A DNA stretch of 64,000 nucleotides from CAZKAP01 sp964552195 (lineage in GTDB: Bacteria; Bacteroidota; Bacteroidia; Flavobacteriales; Flavobacteriaceae): contig CAZKFM010000005.1 of NCBI GenBank assembly GCA_964552195.1, positions 124,001 through 188,000 of the forward strand. The letters are read 5' to 3'. Below are positions 33,442 to 42,446 of the stretch, one piece after another (within the stretch, counting starts at the first letter, position 1; each line of letters starts with the position of its first letter). The translations under genes and the position numbers were made by a program. The notes under the pieces were generated by a model, which worked only from the letters and a program-made list of their open reading frames with translations, ran no database searches and was not told the DNA's origin.

Positions 33442-35085
33442 TTAATGGCTCTCAGCCATATGTTCCCGGTGCCTTTTCATATAATACCGGTCCAGTTCCT
33501 CTGAATCCTCGTATTTTTCTCGCAGTCTGACCAATCGCTTCCTGAGCTGTCGAACTACCCTGGCGTATTCCGGTCGGTCGTATACATTGTTTACCTCCAG
33601 GCTGTCGTTTTTGCGATCGTAGAGTTCCCATTCATCCACATCGTCGTAGAAATGAACCAGCTTGTAGTCTTCGCTGACCAGTCCATAATGCCTTTTTACC
33701 ATATGTATCGCAGGAAACTCGTAGTAGTGGTAGTACACTTCCTTACGCTTCCATTTCCGGTGCTTGCCCTGCAACAAAGGCATGATGCTCTCGCCCTGCA
33801 TATCTTGAGGGATTTCAATACCGGCTGCGTCGAGTAAGGTTGGGGCGAAGTCTATGTTTTGTACCATTTCGGTGGTTACGGTGCCCGGGGTGATCTGTCC
33901 GGGCCAACGGATCAGCAGTGGTGTTTTAAATGACTCATTGTAGATAAAACGCTTGTCGAACCATCCGTGTTCTCCCAGGTAGAACCCCTGGTCGGAGGTG
34001 TATATCACTATGGTGTTGTCGGCCAGGTTGTTCTCCTCGAGGTAGTCCAGTACGCGACCCACACCCTCGTCCACTGAGGCTACGCTCCCCAGATAATCCT
34101 GCAGGTAGCGGTTGTAGCGCCATTGCATTAGTTCCCGGTCGGTCATACCCGGATACTCCTTTTTGAATGCTTGGATGAGCGGGTCATAGGTGGCGTTCCA
34201 GCGCGATAACTGAGCGGAATCCATACGCCTTCGGATATTTCGCTCGTAGGCTTCCTTGTCCCAGTCCGAGCCGGGAGCTATACCCAATTCATCCAGGTCT
34301 TCCGGTTTGAGCTTGGAGTCTCCGGCCCAGTTCATGTGGGTCAGTAGGTTCATTTCGGCTTCCCGGGCAGCGGAACCGCGTCCTTCATAGGTATCGAACA
34401 GGGTTGAGGGCTCTGGAAAGGTCTTGCCTGCGAATTCCTCGTAGTGCCGTGGGGCCGGCAACCATTCCCTGTGCGGGGCCTTGTGAAGATAAAAAAGCAG
34501 AAAGGGCTTTTCCTCTTCCCGTTCCTCCTTCAGCCAGTCCAGGGTCATTTCCGTGATCAGATCCGTTACGTACCCCTTTATACGGACCTCTCCGGAATCT
34601 TTGGTAATAAAATCCGGATTGTAGTAATGTCCCTGGCCGGGGAGTATGCTGAACTGATCGATACCCTTGGGGTTATTCCCAAAGTGCAGCTTACCGAATA
34701 TGGCCGTTTGGTATCCGGCTTTCTGAAAGAGCTGGGGAAAGGTGACCTGGGTGGTATCGAATTCTTGTATGTTGTCCACCTTGCCATTCAGGTGACTGTG
34801 TTTACCCGTTAAGATTGCTGCACGGGACGGCGCACAGATAGAATTGGATACGCAGGCATTGGTAAATTTCATCCCTTCGCTCGCGATGCGGTCGATGTTC
34901 GGAGTCCGGGTCAGATGATCCTGGTAAGCGCTGATGGCCTGATAGGCATGATCGTCGGACATGATAAACAATATATTAGGCCTGCTATCGGAAGGACTCG
35001 CCTTTTGTGCGCGAACCGGCACTAGGTAACACGTGCCAAGAATCAGTAAAACTGAGGCATACCGGATTGGGCTGATTAAATACAT
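33442..35085 (-). CDS. Secreted Cys-type sulfatase (family S1)
   Basis: 547 residues with a signal peptide (cut after about residue 26, VRAQ). Metal-binding Asp44-Asp45 are in FIMSDDHAYQA. The active-site signature is SICAPSRAAILTG with Cys84, the residue converted to formylglycine. Further ligands are in IVIYTSDQGFYLGEHGWFDKRF. Overall it resembles S1 sulfatases acting on sulfated glycans (N-acetylglucosamine-6-sulfatase or algal-polysaccharide types). The exact substrate is unknown, and no glycoside hydrolase or SusCD pair adjoins it. It faces its probable activator across 8 bases. Confidence 0.92.
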   Translation of the reverse strand: MYLISPIRYASVLLILGTCYLVPVRAQKASPSDSRPNILFIMSDDHAYQAISAYQDHLTRTPNIDRIASEGMKFTNACVSNSICAPSRAAILTGKHSHLNGKVDNIQEFDTTQVTFPQLFQKAGYQTAIFGKLHFGNNPKGIDQFSILPGQGHYYNPDFITKDSGEVRIKGYVTDLITEMTLDWLKEEREEEKPFLLFYLHKAPHREWLPAPRHYEEFAGKTFPEPSTLFDTYEGRGSAAREAEMNLLTHMNWAGDSKLKPEDLDELGIAPGSDWDKEAYERNIRRRMDSAQLSRWNATYDPLIQAFKKEYPGMTDRELMQWRYNRYLQDYLGSVASVDEGVGRVLDYLEENNLADNTIVIYTSDQGFYLGEHGWFDKRFIYNESFKTPLLIRWPGQITPGTVTTEMVQNIDFAPTLLDAAGIEIPQDMQGESIMPLLQGKHRKWKRKEVYYHYYEFPAIHMVKRHYGLVSEDYKLVHFYDDVDEWELYDRKNDSLEVNNVYDRPEYARVVRQLRKRLVRLREKYEDSEELDRYYMKRHREHMAESH

Positions 35086-35168
35086 GGGTAGTATGGCTTT
35101 TCAATTCTTAGAAAAAGATAGTCCAATTTAGAGAGAATCGGCAGCCGGACCATACTGCCGGCATCCCA

Positions 35169-36335
35169 TCAGGTGTAAAACGGTTCGAGGCTACTGACTT
35201 CTTCCAGGTTTCTTACTCCGAGTTGCACCATATTGTTGAAGACCTCGTCTCGCAGTATCTCGAAGGCGTGCTCCGCTCCGAGGGCTCCGAGGGCTCCCAG
35301 TCCGTAAAGGAAAGGCCTTCCTGCCAGCACGAAATTGGCGCCCAAAGCGTAGGCCCGGATGATGTCCAGCCCCGATCCGATACCGCTATCGAATACCAGA
35401 GGTATCTTCCCTCCTACTTCACGGGCGATACCGGGCAAGGCACTGATGGCCGAGGGTGCACCGTCGAACTGGCGGCCGCCGTGGTTGGAAACGCCTATGG
35501 CATCCACTCCGATCTCCAATGCTGGCTTTACATCTGCGGGATGCATGATGCCCTTAAGTATCAGCGGCCCTTCCCAGAGTTCACGCACCCGCTTGAGGTA
35601 CTCCCAGTCAAAGGCCGCTCGAAAGTCAAAACGCGCGTAAACGGCCACCGTCTTCATATCCCTCGAAGGGCTATAGGGCTCCACCGTCTTGAGCCGGGGC
35701 ATACCCAGGCGAAAGACACGCCAGAGCCATTGAGGATGGGTAAGCCCGTCCCAGGCGAGCCGGGGAGTAATTCTGGGGGGCATGGTAAAGCCCGCCTTAC
35801 GGGCATCCTCCCGCCGACTCAATAAAGGAATATCGGCCGTGAATACCAGTGTATGGAATCCGGAATCCCTGGCCCGATTCAACAGATCGCCGAGGATATC
35901 CGGGTCTTTGGGAGGATACAATTGAAACCAACCCATTTCACCCACTACGGGTCCAATGACCTCGGGGGTTTCTGTACCCACCGTGCTCAGGCAAAAGGGT
36001 ATGCCACGCTCCCGGGCCAGCTGGGCGAGTATGCGGTCCGCACCAGGCCAGATGACCCCGGGCATGCCAATGGGTGCCACGCCGAACGGAGCCTGATAGG
36101 TTCTGCCCAGGAATTCCACCTTCAGATCCGGCTGTATGGGTCCCTTCATGAATCGCTGCAGGAAGGCAATCCGATCCCAATGGTCGCGATTCCTGTAGAA
36201 AGCCCGGTTCTGTCCGGTACCCGATCTAAGGTATTGCCAGGAAACTTCTGGGATACGACGATGGCAGCGTTCGGCCAGATCACTGATCCTCGGGTAACGG
36301 TTCATCCATTTTTTCCTGATGGCTTCGGTATACAT
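35169..36335 (-). CDS. FMN-dependent alpha-hydroxy-acid oxidase/dehydrogenase
   Basis: 388 residues, lactate oxidase / L-lactate dehydrogenase LldD family. A TIM barrel with the FMN Lys in GPLILKGIMHPADV, the catalytic His and Arg in IGVSNHGGRQFDGAPS, and FDSGIGSGLDIIRAYALGANFVLAGR for the phosphate site. It oxidises an L-2-hydroxy acid, most likely L-lactate or glycolate, though the substrate is not decidable here. The upstream gene on the same strand is the HAD phosphatase 56 bases away; the sulfatase 83 bases downstream may be read through. Confidence 0.9.
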   Translation of the reverse strand: MYTEAIRKKWMNRYPRISDLAERCHRRIPEVSWQYLRSGTGQNRAFYRNRDHWDRIAFLQRFMKGPIQPDLKVEFLGRTYQAPFGVAPIGMPGVIWPGADRILAQLARERGIPFCLSTVGTETPEVIGPVVGEMGWFQLYPPKDPDILGDLLNRARDSGFHTLVFTADIPLLSRREDARKAGFTMPPRITPRLAWDGLTHPQWLWRVFRLGMPRLKTVEPYSPSRDMKTVAVYARFDFRAAFDWEYLKRVRELWEGPLILKGIMHPADVKPALEIGVDAIGVSNHGGRQFDGAPSAISALPGIAREVGGKIPLVFDSGIGSGLDIIRAYALGANFVLAGRPFLYGLGALGALGAEHAFEILRDEVFNNMVQLGVRNLEEVSSLEPFYT

Positions 36336-36391
36336 CGATTCCTTTTGGTTTCTCGTTGCGGCAGGGCGGCGATCAGCGCCTTAAAATAAGA

Positions 36392-37114
36392 CTATTGCAC
36401 ACGCTCCCCTACCCCGAGCAGCGGCAGGAGGCCCTTAATGTGGTTAAGTGTTTGGTACGGCCTTCCGTTAGCCTCCTCAGGCCCCACCTGTTCGTGTACC
36501 CAGGTGGTGTGGAACGGCACGTGTATCGCCTTGGCCCCAAGTTCCAATATGGGGAGCACATCCGATTTCAGGGAGTTACCCACCATCAGGAACTCCTCTG
36601 TGGGTATCTGCAGATGGGCCAGCAGTTGGCGGTAGTTTTCGGGCTTTTTATCGCTAAGCACTTCCACGTGATGGAAGTAGGTGGAGAGACTGGACTTTTC
36701 CAGTTTGCGTTCCTGGTCGAGTAAGTCTCCCTTGGTGAGTACGATCAGTCGATAACGGGGAGCCAATGCCTCCAGTACCATCTTGATATCGGGCAACAGC
36801 TCGACGGGTCGGTCTATCATCTCTTTTCCCCACTCCATGATCTGACGAATACCGTCCGGCCCGATGCGGTTGTTGGACAAATCCAGTGCGGCCTCTATAA
36901 GCGATAGTATGAAGCTCTTGATTCCGTAGCCATACTGGTTCAGGTTTCGGATCTCGGTCGCGAAGACTTCCTGATCGATTTTGTTCCGGGTCTCATAGGA
37001 TTCGAGCAGGTCGGCGAAACGCTCCTCCGTCTCGCGAAAATAGGTCTCATTGACCCATAGTGTATCGTCGGCGTCGAATCCGATTACTTTGATTCCTCTA
37101 TAGTCTTGTTCCAT
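36392..37114 (-). CDS. HAD-family phosphatase
   Basis: 240 residues. HAD motif I is IGFDADDTLWVNE (nucleophile Asp and acid/base Asp), motif II LIVLTKGD, motif III the Lys in SDKKPENYRQL and motif IV MVGNSLKSDVLPI. Its cap resembles that of nucleotidase-like HADs of subfamily I. Its start overlaps the end of kdsB by 31 bases, so the two are translated together. KDO-8-phosphate phosphatase (KdsC) is also a HAD protein, but KdsC is shorter and lacks a cap, so this is more likely another phosphatase. Confidence 0.85.
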   Translation of the reverse strand: MEQDYRGIKVIGFDADDTLWVNETYFRETEERFADLLESYETRNKIDQEVFATEIRNLNQYGYGIKSFILSLIEAALDLSNNRIGPDGIRQIMEWGKEMIDRPVELLPDIKMVLEALAPRYRLIVLTKGDLLDQERKLEKSSLSTYFHHVEVLSDKKPENYRQLLAHLQIPTEEFLMVGNSLKSDVLPILELGAKAIHVPFHTTWVHEQVGPEEANGRPYQTLNHIKGLLPLLGVGERVQ

Positions 37115-37833
37115 AGTGCTCGGGCTTTTTCGAGGTCTTCCGGGGTATCGATCCCGACCCCACTGCTCTGGGTATCGATCATCTGTATGCTCTTTCCATA
37201 TTCCAGGAAGCGAATCGCTTCGATCTTCTCGGCGGCCTCCAGTGGCCCGATCTCCAACTTCCGAAAATCCAGCAGAGCCTGCCTTCGGAATGCATAAACA
37301 CCCAGGTGGCGGTAATAGGTCTTTGCCGCTCCTTCGTCTCTCGGATAAGGTATGGGGGCGCGGGAGAAATAAAGCGCCCTTCCGTTAGTATCGCAGATCA
37401 CCTTAACCACATTGGGATTGTTGATTTCAGCCGGGTCCTCCAGGAGTGTCCTGAGCGAGGCCAGATCGATCCGCCCCGTTACGTCGTTTCGGAACACCTC
37501 GATCAGGGCTTTTAGATTGTCCGCATTGATAAAAGGTTCGTCCCCCTGCACATTTACGATCAGGTCCGCATCAAAAGATTCTGCGGCCTCCGCCATACGG
37601 TCACTGCCCGTAGGGTGCTCTGCCTGGCTGCGATATACGGCTCCTCCCAGTTCCCGTATCACCTTTTCGATCTCGTCGCTGTCGGTAACCACGACTACCT
37701 GGTCGAAAAGACCGGTATCACGAACGGCCTCGAAGGTGCGCCCAATAACCGGTAACCCTCCCAAGTCTTGGAGTAACTTCCGGGGGAAACGACTCGCCTG
37801 CAGGCGTGCGGGAATCATGGAAATAATGCGCAT
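37084..37833 (-). CDS. kdsB: 3-deoxy-manno-octulosonate cytidylyltransferase
   Basis: 249 residues, full length. The CTP-binding MIPARLQASRFPRKLLQDLG, VVTDSDEIEK, VNVQGDEPFI and the C-terminal SSGVGIDTPEDLEKA match KdsB. It activates KDO with CTP for lipopolysaccharide inner-core assembly, showing that this organism makes KDO-containing LPS. It overlaps the HAD gene by 31 bases and begins 3 bases after the end of the DUF4126 gene. Confidence 0.96.
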   Translation of the reverse strand: MRIISMIPARLQASRFPRKLLQDLGGLPVIGRTFEAVRDTGLFDQVVVVTDSDEIEKVIRELGGAVYRSQAEHPTGSDRMAEAAESFDADLIVNVQGDEPFINADNLKALIEVFRNDVTGRIDLASLRTLLEDPAEINNPNVVKVICDTNGRALYFSRAPIPYPRDEGAAKTYYRHLGVYAFRRQALLDFRKLEIGPLEAAEKIEAIRFLEYGKSIQMIDTQSSGVGIDTPEDLEKARALWNKTIEESK

Positions 37834-37836
37834 GGA

Positions 37837-38409
37837 TTAGGATCGCACCCTCCTGGGGCGCATTTTTCGATATAGGAAAAACACCGCTGTCAACACGATA
37901 ATTACGAGGATAATGCCGACCACGGGCCAGAAGATGGACGCCGCAGTAAGAGTCGCCGCTGAGGCGGTTTCTATGGCCGAATATGCCGGGTTCGCCACCC
38001 CACCCGTACCCGCAGTCGAGGTCAGGCGTCCGGCCGAAGTAGCGCCCTGTATGGCGGTTGCTGTACCCCCGCCTGCAATGATGGCCAGGGACCATACGAC
38101 AACGGGGTCCAGATCGGCTACTGTGGCCACCACTACTGCCGTTCCTGCAATGGCTGCCAGGGGAACGGCCACCGTGTCCAGCAGATTATCGAACCAGGGG
38201 ATCAGATACGCGAAGATTTCGAAAAGGGTCGCCAGCCCCAGTACGGCCACCGCTGCACCAGACCCTACCCATTCCCAGTCCCCGTTCAGGGGTATATGTC
38301 CAAAATACGAGGCGAGGCTCAGCGCAAAGAGCGGCAGAAATACGCGAAAACCAGTAGATGCTGCCAGCCCCAGCCCCAAGAAAATACTAAATATGGTTTC
38401 TGTGCTCAT
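37837..38409 (-). CDS. DUF4126 family membrane protein
   Basis: 190 residues with about five hydrophobic segments and short loops (IFSIFLGLGLAASTGFRVFLP; DNLLDTVAVPLAAIAGTA; GGGTATAIQGATSAGR; a last span FWPVVGIILVIIVLTAVFFL). The small-residue-rich middle and the Gly/Ala helices suggest a transport-like or channel-like fold, but its function is not known. First gene of the run DUF4126-kdsB-HAD on the minus strand. Confidence 0.85.
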   Translation of the reverse strand: MSTETIFSIFLGLGLAASTGFRVFLPLFALSLASYFGHIPLNGDWEWVGSGAAVAVLGLATLFEIFAYLIPWFDNLLDTVAVPLAAIAGTAVVVATVADLDPVVVWSLAIIAGGGTATAIQGATSAGRLTSTAGTGGVANPAYSAIETASAATLTAASIFWPVVGIILVIIVLTAVFFLYRKMRPRRVRS

Positions 38410-38507
38410 AACTGAAATTTACAACTTTTTAAAAGGAAATCCGGGCTTTCGGCCCCGATACCTCAGGGGTATAATACCTTCAAAAACCAATCCGAAATCG
38501 GCTCCGA

Positions 38508-39947
38508 TTAGTCTTCCTTAAACAACTGCGCCGGAAAACCAATGAGGTAGAGGCATTTTCGGGCACGGGTAACGGCCGTATACAGCCAGCGTATGTAGGC
38601 CCGGTCAGGGCCATCCGGCAAATAGGGATGTTCGACGAATACATAATCCCACTGCCCGCCCTGAGATTTGTGGCAGGTCAGGGCATAGGAAAACTTCACC
38701 TGCAGGGCATTGAGGTGAGGACTGTTGCGTATGGCCAGGAGTTTCCGATAAGAAGAGGTGATGTCCTGGAAGTCTTCTGAAACGGCCCTGTACAATTCCT
38801 TTTGTTGTTCGTAGGTTAAGGCCGGTGTTTCGGAGTGCAGGGTATTCAGAATGAGCAGCGTGTCCAGAGGAGACTCTTCAGGATAGTCCGACAGTTTTAT
38901 CTTAACGTCTGCAAACTGAAATCCATATAGTTCCTGTATGTTCCGGATTTCCAAGATCTCCACCGTATCCCCGTTGGCGATAAAACCGGCGGACGATTTC
39001 GCGTCCAGCCAGAAGTAATTGTTCTTCACCACCATCAGGCGATCCCCGGTTGAGATCAGGTTTTCCTGAAAGAGTATGCGTTCCCGTATGCTCTTGTTGT
39101 AGAGGTTGGCCCGCTTGTTCGACCTGACGATTAGTACCGTCTCGTGTATGCCTCCACTCGAATAGGCCTGATCCAGGGCCTCCTGTATATCATAACCCTC
39201 CCTTAGCCAGACCACATCCGGAAAGGCCTCACGGCGAAACCGAAAACCCGAATAGTCACCTTCAGTCAGATGTACCCTGAGCGCTGTAGCCTCCTGCAGT
39301 ATGCCGGAGTCTGAAGCCTGTCGCACCACATCCGTCAACCCTGCCTGCCTCACTTCCCGCCTTATTCTTAAGGATAGTTCTCCAGGATCAAGGGCCGGGC
39401 TGAGTTCGCTGTGCACGGGCGGTAGCTGGGCCGTATCGCCAACAAAGAGCAGACGACAACCCGCACCTCCTTCCACATACTCGATCAGGTCATCTAGCAG
39501 GGAAGAAGAACGGTCAAAACCGGGATCGGAGGCGGAAAACGAGGAAATCATGGATGCCTCATCCACGATAAAAACCGTCTTCCTGTGGGGATTGTTATCC
39601 AGCACAAAAGAGACCCCACCGCCCTTCCTGGCTTTTGCCGTGTATATCTTCCGATGAATGGTGGATGCCCGTAAGCGGGTATATTGGGTAATCACTTTGG
39701 CGGCCCGACCGGTTGGTGCCAGGAGAACGGCCTTCTGTCCTTGTTTGCGGAGGGAGTTCAGCAGGGATCCGATCAGGGTCGTCTTACCCGTCCCGGCGAA
39801 TCCTTTCAATACCATGGCGTTTCCGGTACCGGTATCGCAACAAAAGGCTGCCAGTTCCGTTAAAGCCTTAGCCTGCGAGGGTGTGAGCTCGAATGGAAAG
39901 TTCCTTATGAGATCAGCTTCGAATTCCTTTTCGCATCGTGTTTGCAT
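38508..39947 (-). CDS. RecD-like ATP-dependent DNA helicase
   Basis: 479 residues, helicase superfamily 1B. Walker A is LKGFAGTGKTTLIGSLL, then VLLAPTGRAAKVI (motif Ia), VFIVDEASMIS (Walker B), LLFVGDTAQLPPVHS (motif III) and the C-terminal SYALTCHKSQGGQWDYVFV and YTAVTRARKCLYLIG (motifs V-VI). It is the size of a stand-alone RecD2-type or Pif1-like helicase rather than a RecBCD subunit, and no recB or recC is near. Probably acts in recombination or repair. Confidence 0.9.
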   Translation of the reverse strand: MQTRCEKEFEADLIRNFPFELTPSQAKALTELAAFCCDTGTGNAMVLKGFAGTGKTTLIGSLLNSLRKQGQKAVLLAPTGRAAKVITQYTRLRASTIHRKIYTAKARKGGGVSFVLDNNPHRKTVFIVDEASMISSFSASDPGFDRSSSLLDDLIEYVEGGAGCRLLFVGDTAQLPPVHSELSPALDPGELSLRIRREVRQAGLTDVVRQASDSGILQEATALRVHLTEGDYSGFRFRREAFPDVVWLREGYDIQEALDQAYSSGGIHETVLIVRSNKRANLYNKSIRERILFQENLISTGDRLMVVKNNYFWLDAKSSAGFIANGDTVEILEIRNIQELYGFQFADVKIKLSDYPEESPLDTLLILNTLHSETPALTYEQQKELYRAVSEDFQDITSSYRKLLAIRNSPHLNALQVKFSYALTCHKSQGGQWDYVFVEHPYLPDGPDRAYIRWLYTAVTRARKCLYLIGFPAQLFKED

Positions 39948-40043
39948 GGGCCCCGTAAATGTAGCATGGATTGGGAAACTGCTCGGGGTGGTTCAAAAAA
40001 AATTGTAGATTTGTCAGTAAACCAAAACTAAATTAACTCCATA

Positions 40044-40688
40044 ATGAAAACCATAGTTCAGATCGTTTTATGGGTGGTATGCGTGGTCCTCGGATATCTC
40101 ATATACAAGTCTGTTTACAGTAAAATCGATTTCGAGAAAACCCGTAACGAGCGATTCCAGGTAGTTATCGATAAGCTTAAGGACATCCGAGATTCGCAGG
40201 ATGCCTACAACACCGTTAATGGCAAGTATGCCAAGAACTTCAAGGATCTGATCGCCTTTATCGATACTGGACAATACACGATTACCCAGCAAAGGGATTC
40301 CTCTTTTATTTACTTCGACAAGGTTTACCGGATCGAAATGAGTAAGGATACTGTACTTATTGACACTCTGGGCTTTGTCAAGGTCAGGGATTCCATTTTC
40401 AAGGGAAGTGATCGCTATAAAGATTTGGCTACTGTGCCGTTCGCTCCGAACAATGAAAAGTTCAATATCGAAGTTGGTGAAGTACAATCCGGAGGATTTA
40501 CCGCCGACGTGTATAAAGTAAGTGCAAAGAAAGACTGGATCTTACACGATCAGCCTGCAGATCTGCGCGCCCTCGAAAATGCACACAAAAGCATAGAGGA
40601 GGTCAATGGAGATGAGATCAGCGTTGGGGACCTGAACAAGGTAAGTACCAGTGGTAACTGGCCGTCTATCTATGATCAAAAGAACTGA
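40044..40688 (+). CDS. Conserved membrane-anchored protein, pilin-like
   Basis: 214 residues with a single N-terminal membrane span (about 5-23, VQIVLWVVCVVLGYLIYKS) and a short helical neck (FEKTRNERFQVVIDKLKDIRDSQDAYNTVNGKYAKNFKDLIAFI). The neck resembles that of type II secretion pseudopilins, where an Arg/Lys-x-x-Gln-x-Ala-Tyr-x-x-x-Asn-Gly motif is common. No prepilin peptidase site is seen. The family appears in flavobacteria before DUF3822 and rsmD; its role is unknown. It overlaps the DUF3822 gene by 17 bases. Confidence 0.75.
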   Translation: MKTIVQIVLWVVCVVLGYLIYKSVYSKIDFEKTRNERFQVVIDKLKDIRDSQDAYNTVNGKYAKNFKDLIAFIDTGQYTITQQRDSSFIYFDKVYRIEMSKDTVLIDTLGFVKVRDSIFKGSDRYKDLATVPFAPNNEKFNIEVGEVQSGGFTADVYKVSAKKDWILHDQPADLRALENAHKSIEEVNGDEISVGDLNKVSTSGNWPSIYDQKN

Positions 40689-41505
40689 TTCTTCCGAAGG
40701 AATAAACGTTTTCCCTTCAACCAAGAAATTGTCCGTTCAGGTGAGCCTGAATGGACTTTCTTTTTCTGTGTTAAATATGGAGGCCAACCGCCTCGATTCG
40801 GCCGGTAGTTACGAGTTTCCCCGCGAGCTGAACGAGGAATCGGTCGAGCGCGAAATTGCGCTGATCATGGATCAGTTCGGACTCGCTTCCGAATCCTTTG
40901 ATCAGATTCAGCTAATATGTCAGACAGGGCATTTTGCCCTGGTTCCCGAGCCTCTGTTCGACGAGGCTTCCGTTCCCCACTATCTTAAGCTTAACGCCCG
41001 CCTGGACAATGAAGCCTGGCCCCGTTTCGACCGGGTAGCTGGTGCAGGCCTGGTGAATGTATATCAGGGTTATCCCAAACTGGAACGCTGGATTGAAGAG
41101 CGTTTCGATGGTGTCGGTTACCGGCACAGCGGGAGTGTTTTGATTGAGACTTTTCTGAAACAGCCCCACTGGGATAACCGCCCGCACTGCTTTGTGAGGG
41201 TTGGTAGCAGGAACATGGAAATCGTGCTGATCAAGAACCAGGCATTGCTCGCGTACAATCAGTTTTCTTTTTCCAACTCAGAGGACTTTCTCTATTATCT
41301 CCTCATGTTCATGGAACAGTCCGATGTAGAACCCGAGGAGGCCGATGTTATCCTGTTCGGGAAAGTCAGTGAAGACCACCCCCTTTTTAGAACCGTGTAC
41401 CGCTACGTCCGGAACTTGCACCTTTTGGATCCCGAATACGATTTCGATATTGCCGAGGAGGTCTCCCGACCTGAGCTGGATTATACCGTAATCAGCGTCT
41501 TCTGA
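40672..41505 (+). CDS. DUF3822 family protein
   Basis: 277 residues from the ATG at 40672; an in-frame ATG at 40651 lies further inside the previous gene and is less likely. The opening ...KKLSVQVSLNGLSFSVLN and the two-part structure resemble an actin-like (ASKHA) fold seen in Bacteroidota DUF3822 proteins. Function unknown. One base separates it from rsmD, so the two are co-transcribed. Confidence 0.85.
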   Translation: MIKRTDSSEGINVFPSTKKLSVQVSLNGLSFSVLNMEANRLDSAGSYEFPRELNEESVEREIALIMDQFGLASESFDQIQLICQTGHFALVPEPLFDEASVPHYLKLNARLDNEAWPRFDRVAGAGLVNVYQGYPKLERWIEERFDGVGYRHSGSVLIETFLKQPHWDNRPHCFVRVGSRNMEIVLIKNQALLAYNQFSFSNSEDFLYYLLMFMEQSDVEPEEADVILFGKVSEDHPLFRTVYRYVRNLHLLDPEYDFDIAEEVSRPELDYTVISVF

Positions 41506-41506
41506 T

Positions 41507-42046
41507 ATGCGCATAGTCGGTGGCATTCACCGGGGAAGGAAACTGAACCCTCCTTCAAGCCTTCCCATAAGACCCACTACGGATCGGGCCAGAGAGGGCA
41601 TCGTGAATGTGCTCACACACCGGTACCACCTGAGTGAAGTACGCGTACTCGATCTATATGCGGGTTCCGGCGCCATGAGCCTGGAGCTGGGCTCCCGGGG
41701 TTGCCCGGAGGTGGTGGCCGTCGATAAACATCCCGGCTGCGTATCCTATATCCGCAAAATATCTTCTGAGCTCAATCTGCCTGTACGGGCTTACCGCTCC
41801 GAAGTAATCTCTTTCCTTAGAAAATGGAAACAGCCAGGGGCATTCGATTTGGTATTTGCCGATCCGCCGTACGCCTTTTCGAAGGAACGGCTACGGGAAC
41901 TATTGGACGAACTCCTGAAGCCTGATATGCTGGCGGATGGGGCTCTAATTATCTTCGAACACCCGGTACAATACGATTTTAAGGATCATCCCGGATTCGA
42001 ATCTTCGAGGGATTACGGCAGTTCCCGATTCAGCTTCTTCGAGTAA
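41507..42046 (+). CDS. rsmD: 16S rRNA (guanine966-N2)-methyltransferase
   Basis: 179 residues. The opening MRIVGGIHRGRKL, RPTTDRAREGIVNVL, the SAM loop VLDLYAGSGAMSLEL and the catalytic FADPPYAF are diagnostic. It methylates G966 of 16S rRNA during 30S assembly. Length is normal. Confidence 0.95.
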   Translation: MRIVGGIHRGRKLNPPSSLPIRPTTDRAREGIVNVLTHRYHLSEVRVLDLYAGSGAMSLELGSRGCPEVVAVDKHPGCVSYIRKISSELNLPVRAYRSEVISFLRKWKQPGAFDLVFADPPYAFSKERLRELLDELLKPDMLADGALIIFEHPVQYDFKDHPGFESSRDYGSSRFSFFE

Positions 42047-42080
42047 CATTGGGAATGATTGAAGTTTTCCACAAAGAAAA

Positions 42081-42374
42081 GAGCAGGTCATAAGCCGGAT
42101 TCTGTACCCGTATTGGGTTCCTATCATTTATCTGGGAGCACGGTTACCCGTGCCCTCGTGCCGCCTACCCTCCAACTCGGACGCGCCGCCCTCAGACATT
42201 GGTATACTTGACGTTGCACCGCATAGAGTTTACCTGATTTCACTACAGCCGAACTGTACTTGCTTTCTGTTGCACTGGTCCTCGCCTTACGACGGACGGG
42301 TGTTACCCGCTACGCTGCGCTATGGTGTCCGGACTTTCCTCTCCACATCAGGGAGCGATAGGAGACCTGCTCGA
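42081..42374 (-). ncRNA. rnpB: RNase P RNA, type A
   Basis: The minus strand shows the conserved elements in order: helix P1 GAGCAGGTC (5' end) pairing with GACCTGCTC (3' end, 42081-42089), GAGAGGAAAGTCCGGAC (CR-I), the GUAAGGCGAGGACC and ACAGAAAGC segments, the GAGGGUAGGCGGC-like stretch, and near the 3' end ACAGAATCCGGCTTATGACC, which binds the tRNA CCA region and P4. This RNA is the catalytic part of the ribozyme that trims tRNA 5' ends. Length near 294 nt. It lies between rsmD and dnaX with its own promoter. Confidence 0.96.
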
Positions 42375-42376
42375 GG

Positions 42377-42384
42377 CAAAGTTA
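42377..42384 (-). promoter_or_regulatory. rnpB promoter -7 box
   Basis: TAACTTTG on the minus strand is an exact TAnnTTTG. A start five to seven bases downstream would fall within a few bases of helix P1, which supports the placement of the RNA 5' end. Confidence 0.6.
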
Positions 42385-42446
42385 GGCCATGTTGATAAAT
42401 GTAACCCGGGAAACCTTTCCAGAGGCCTTCGTTTAGCCTATTTTTA

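Noticed and set aside
36392..37114. HAD protein as KdsC (KDO-8-phosphate phosphatase)
   Set aside because: The overlap with kdsB suggested it, but the protein is about 70 residues longer than KdsC and has a cap domain.
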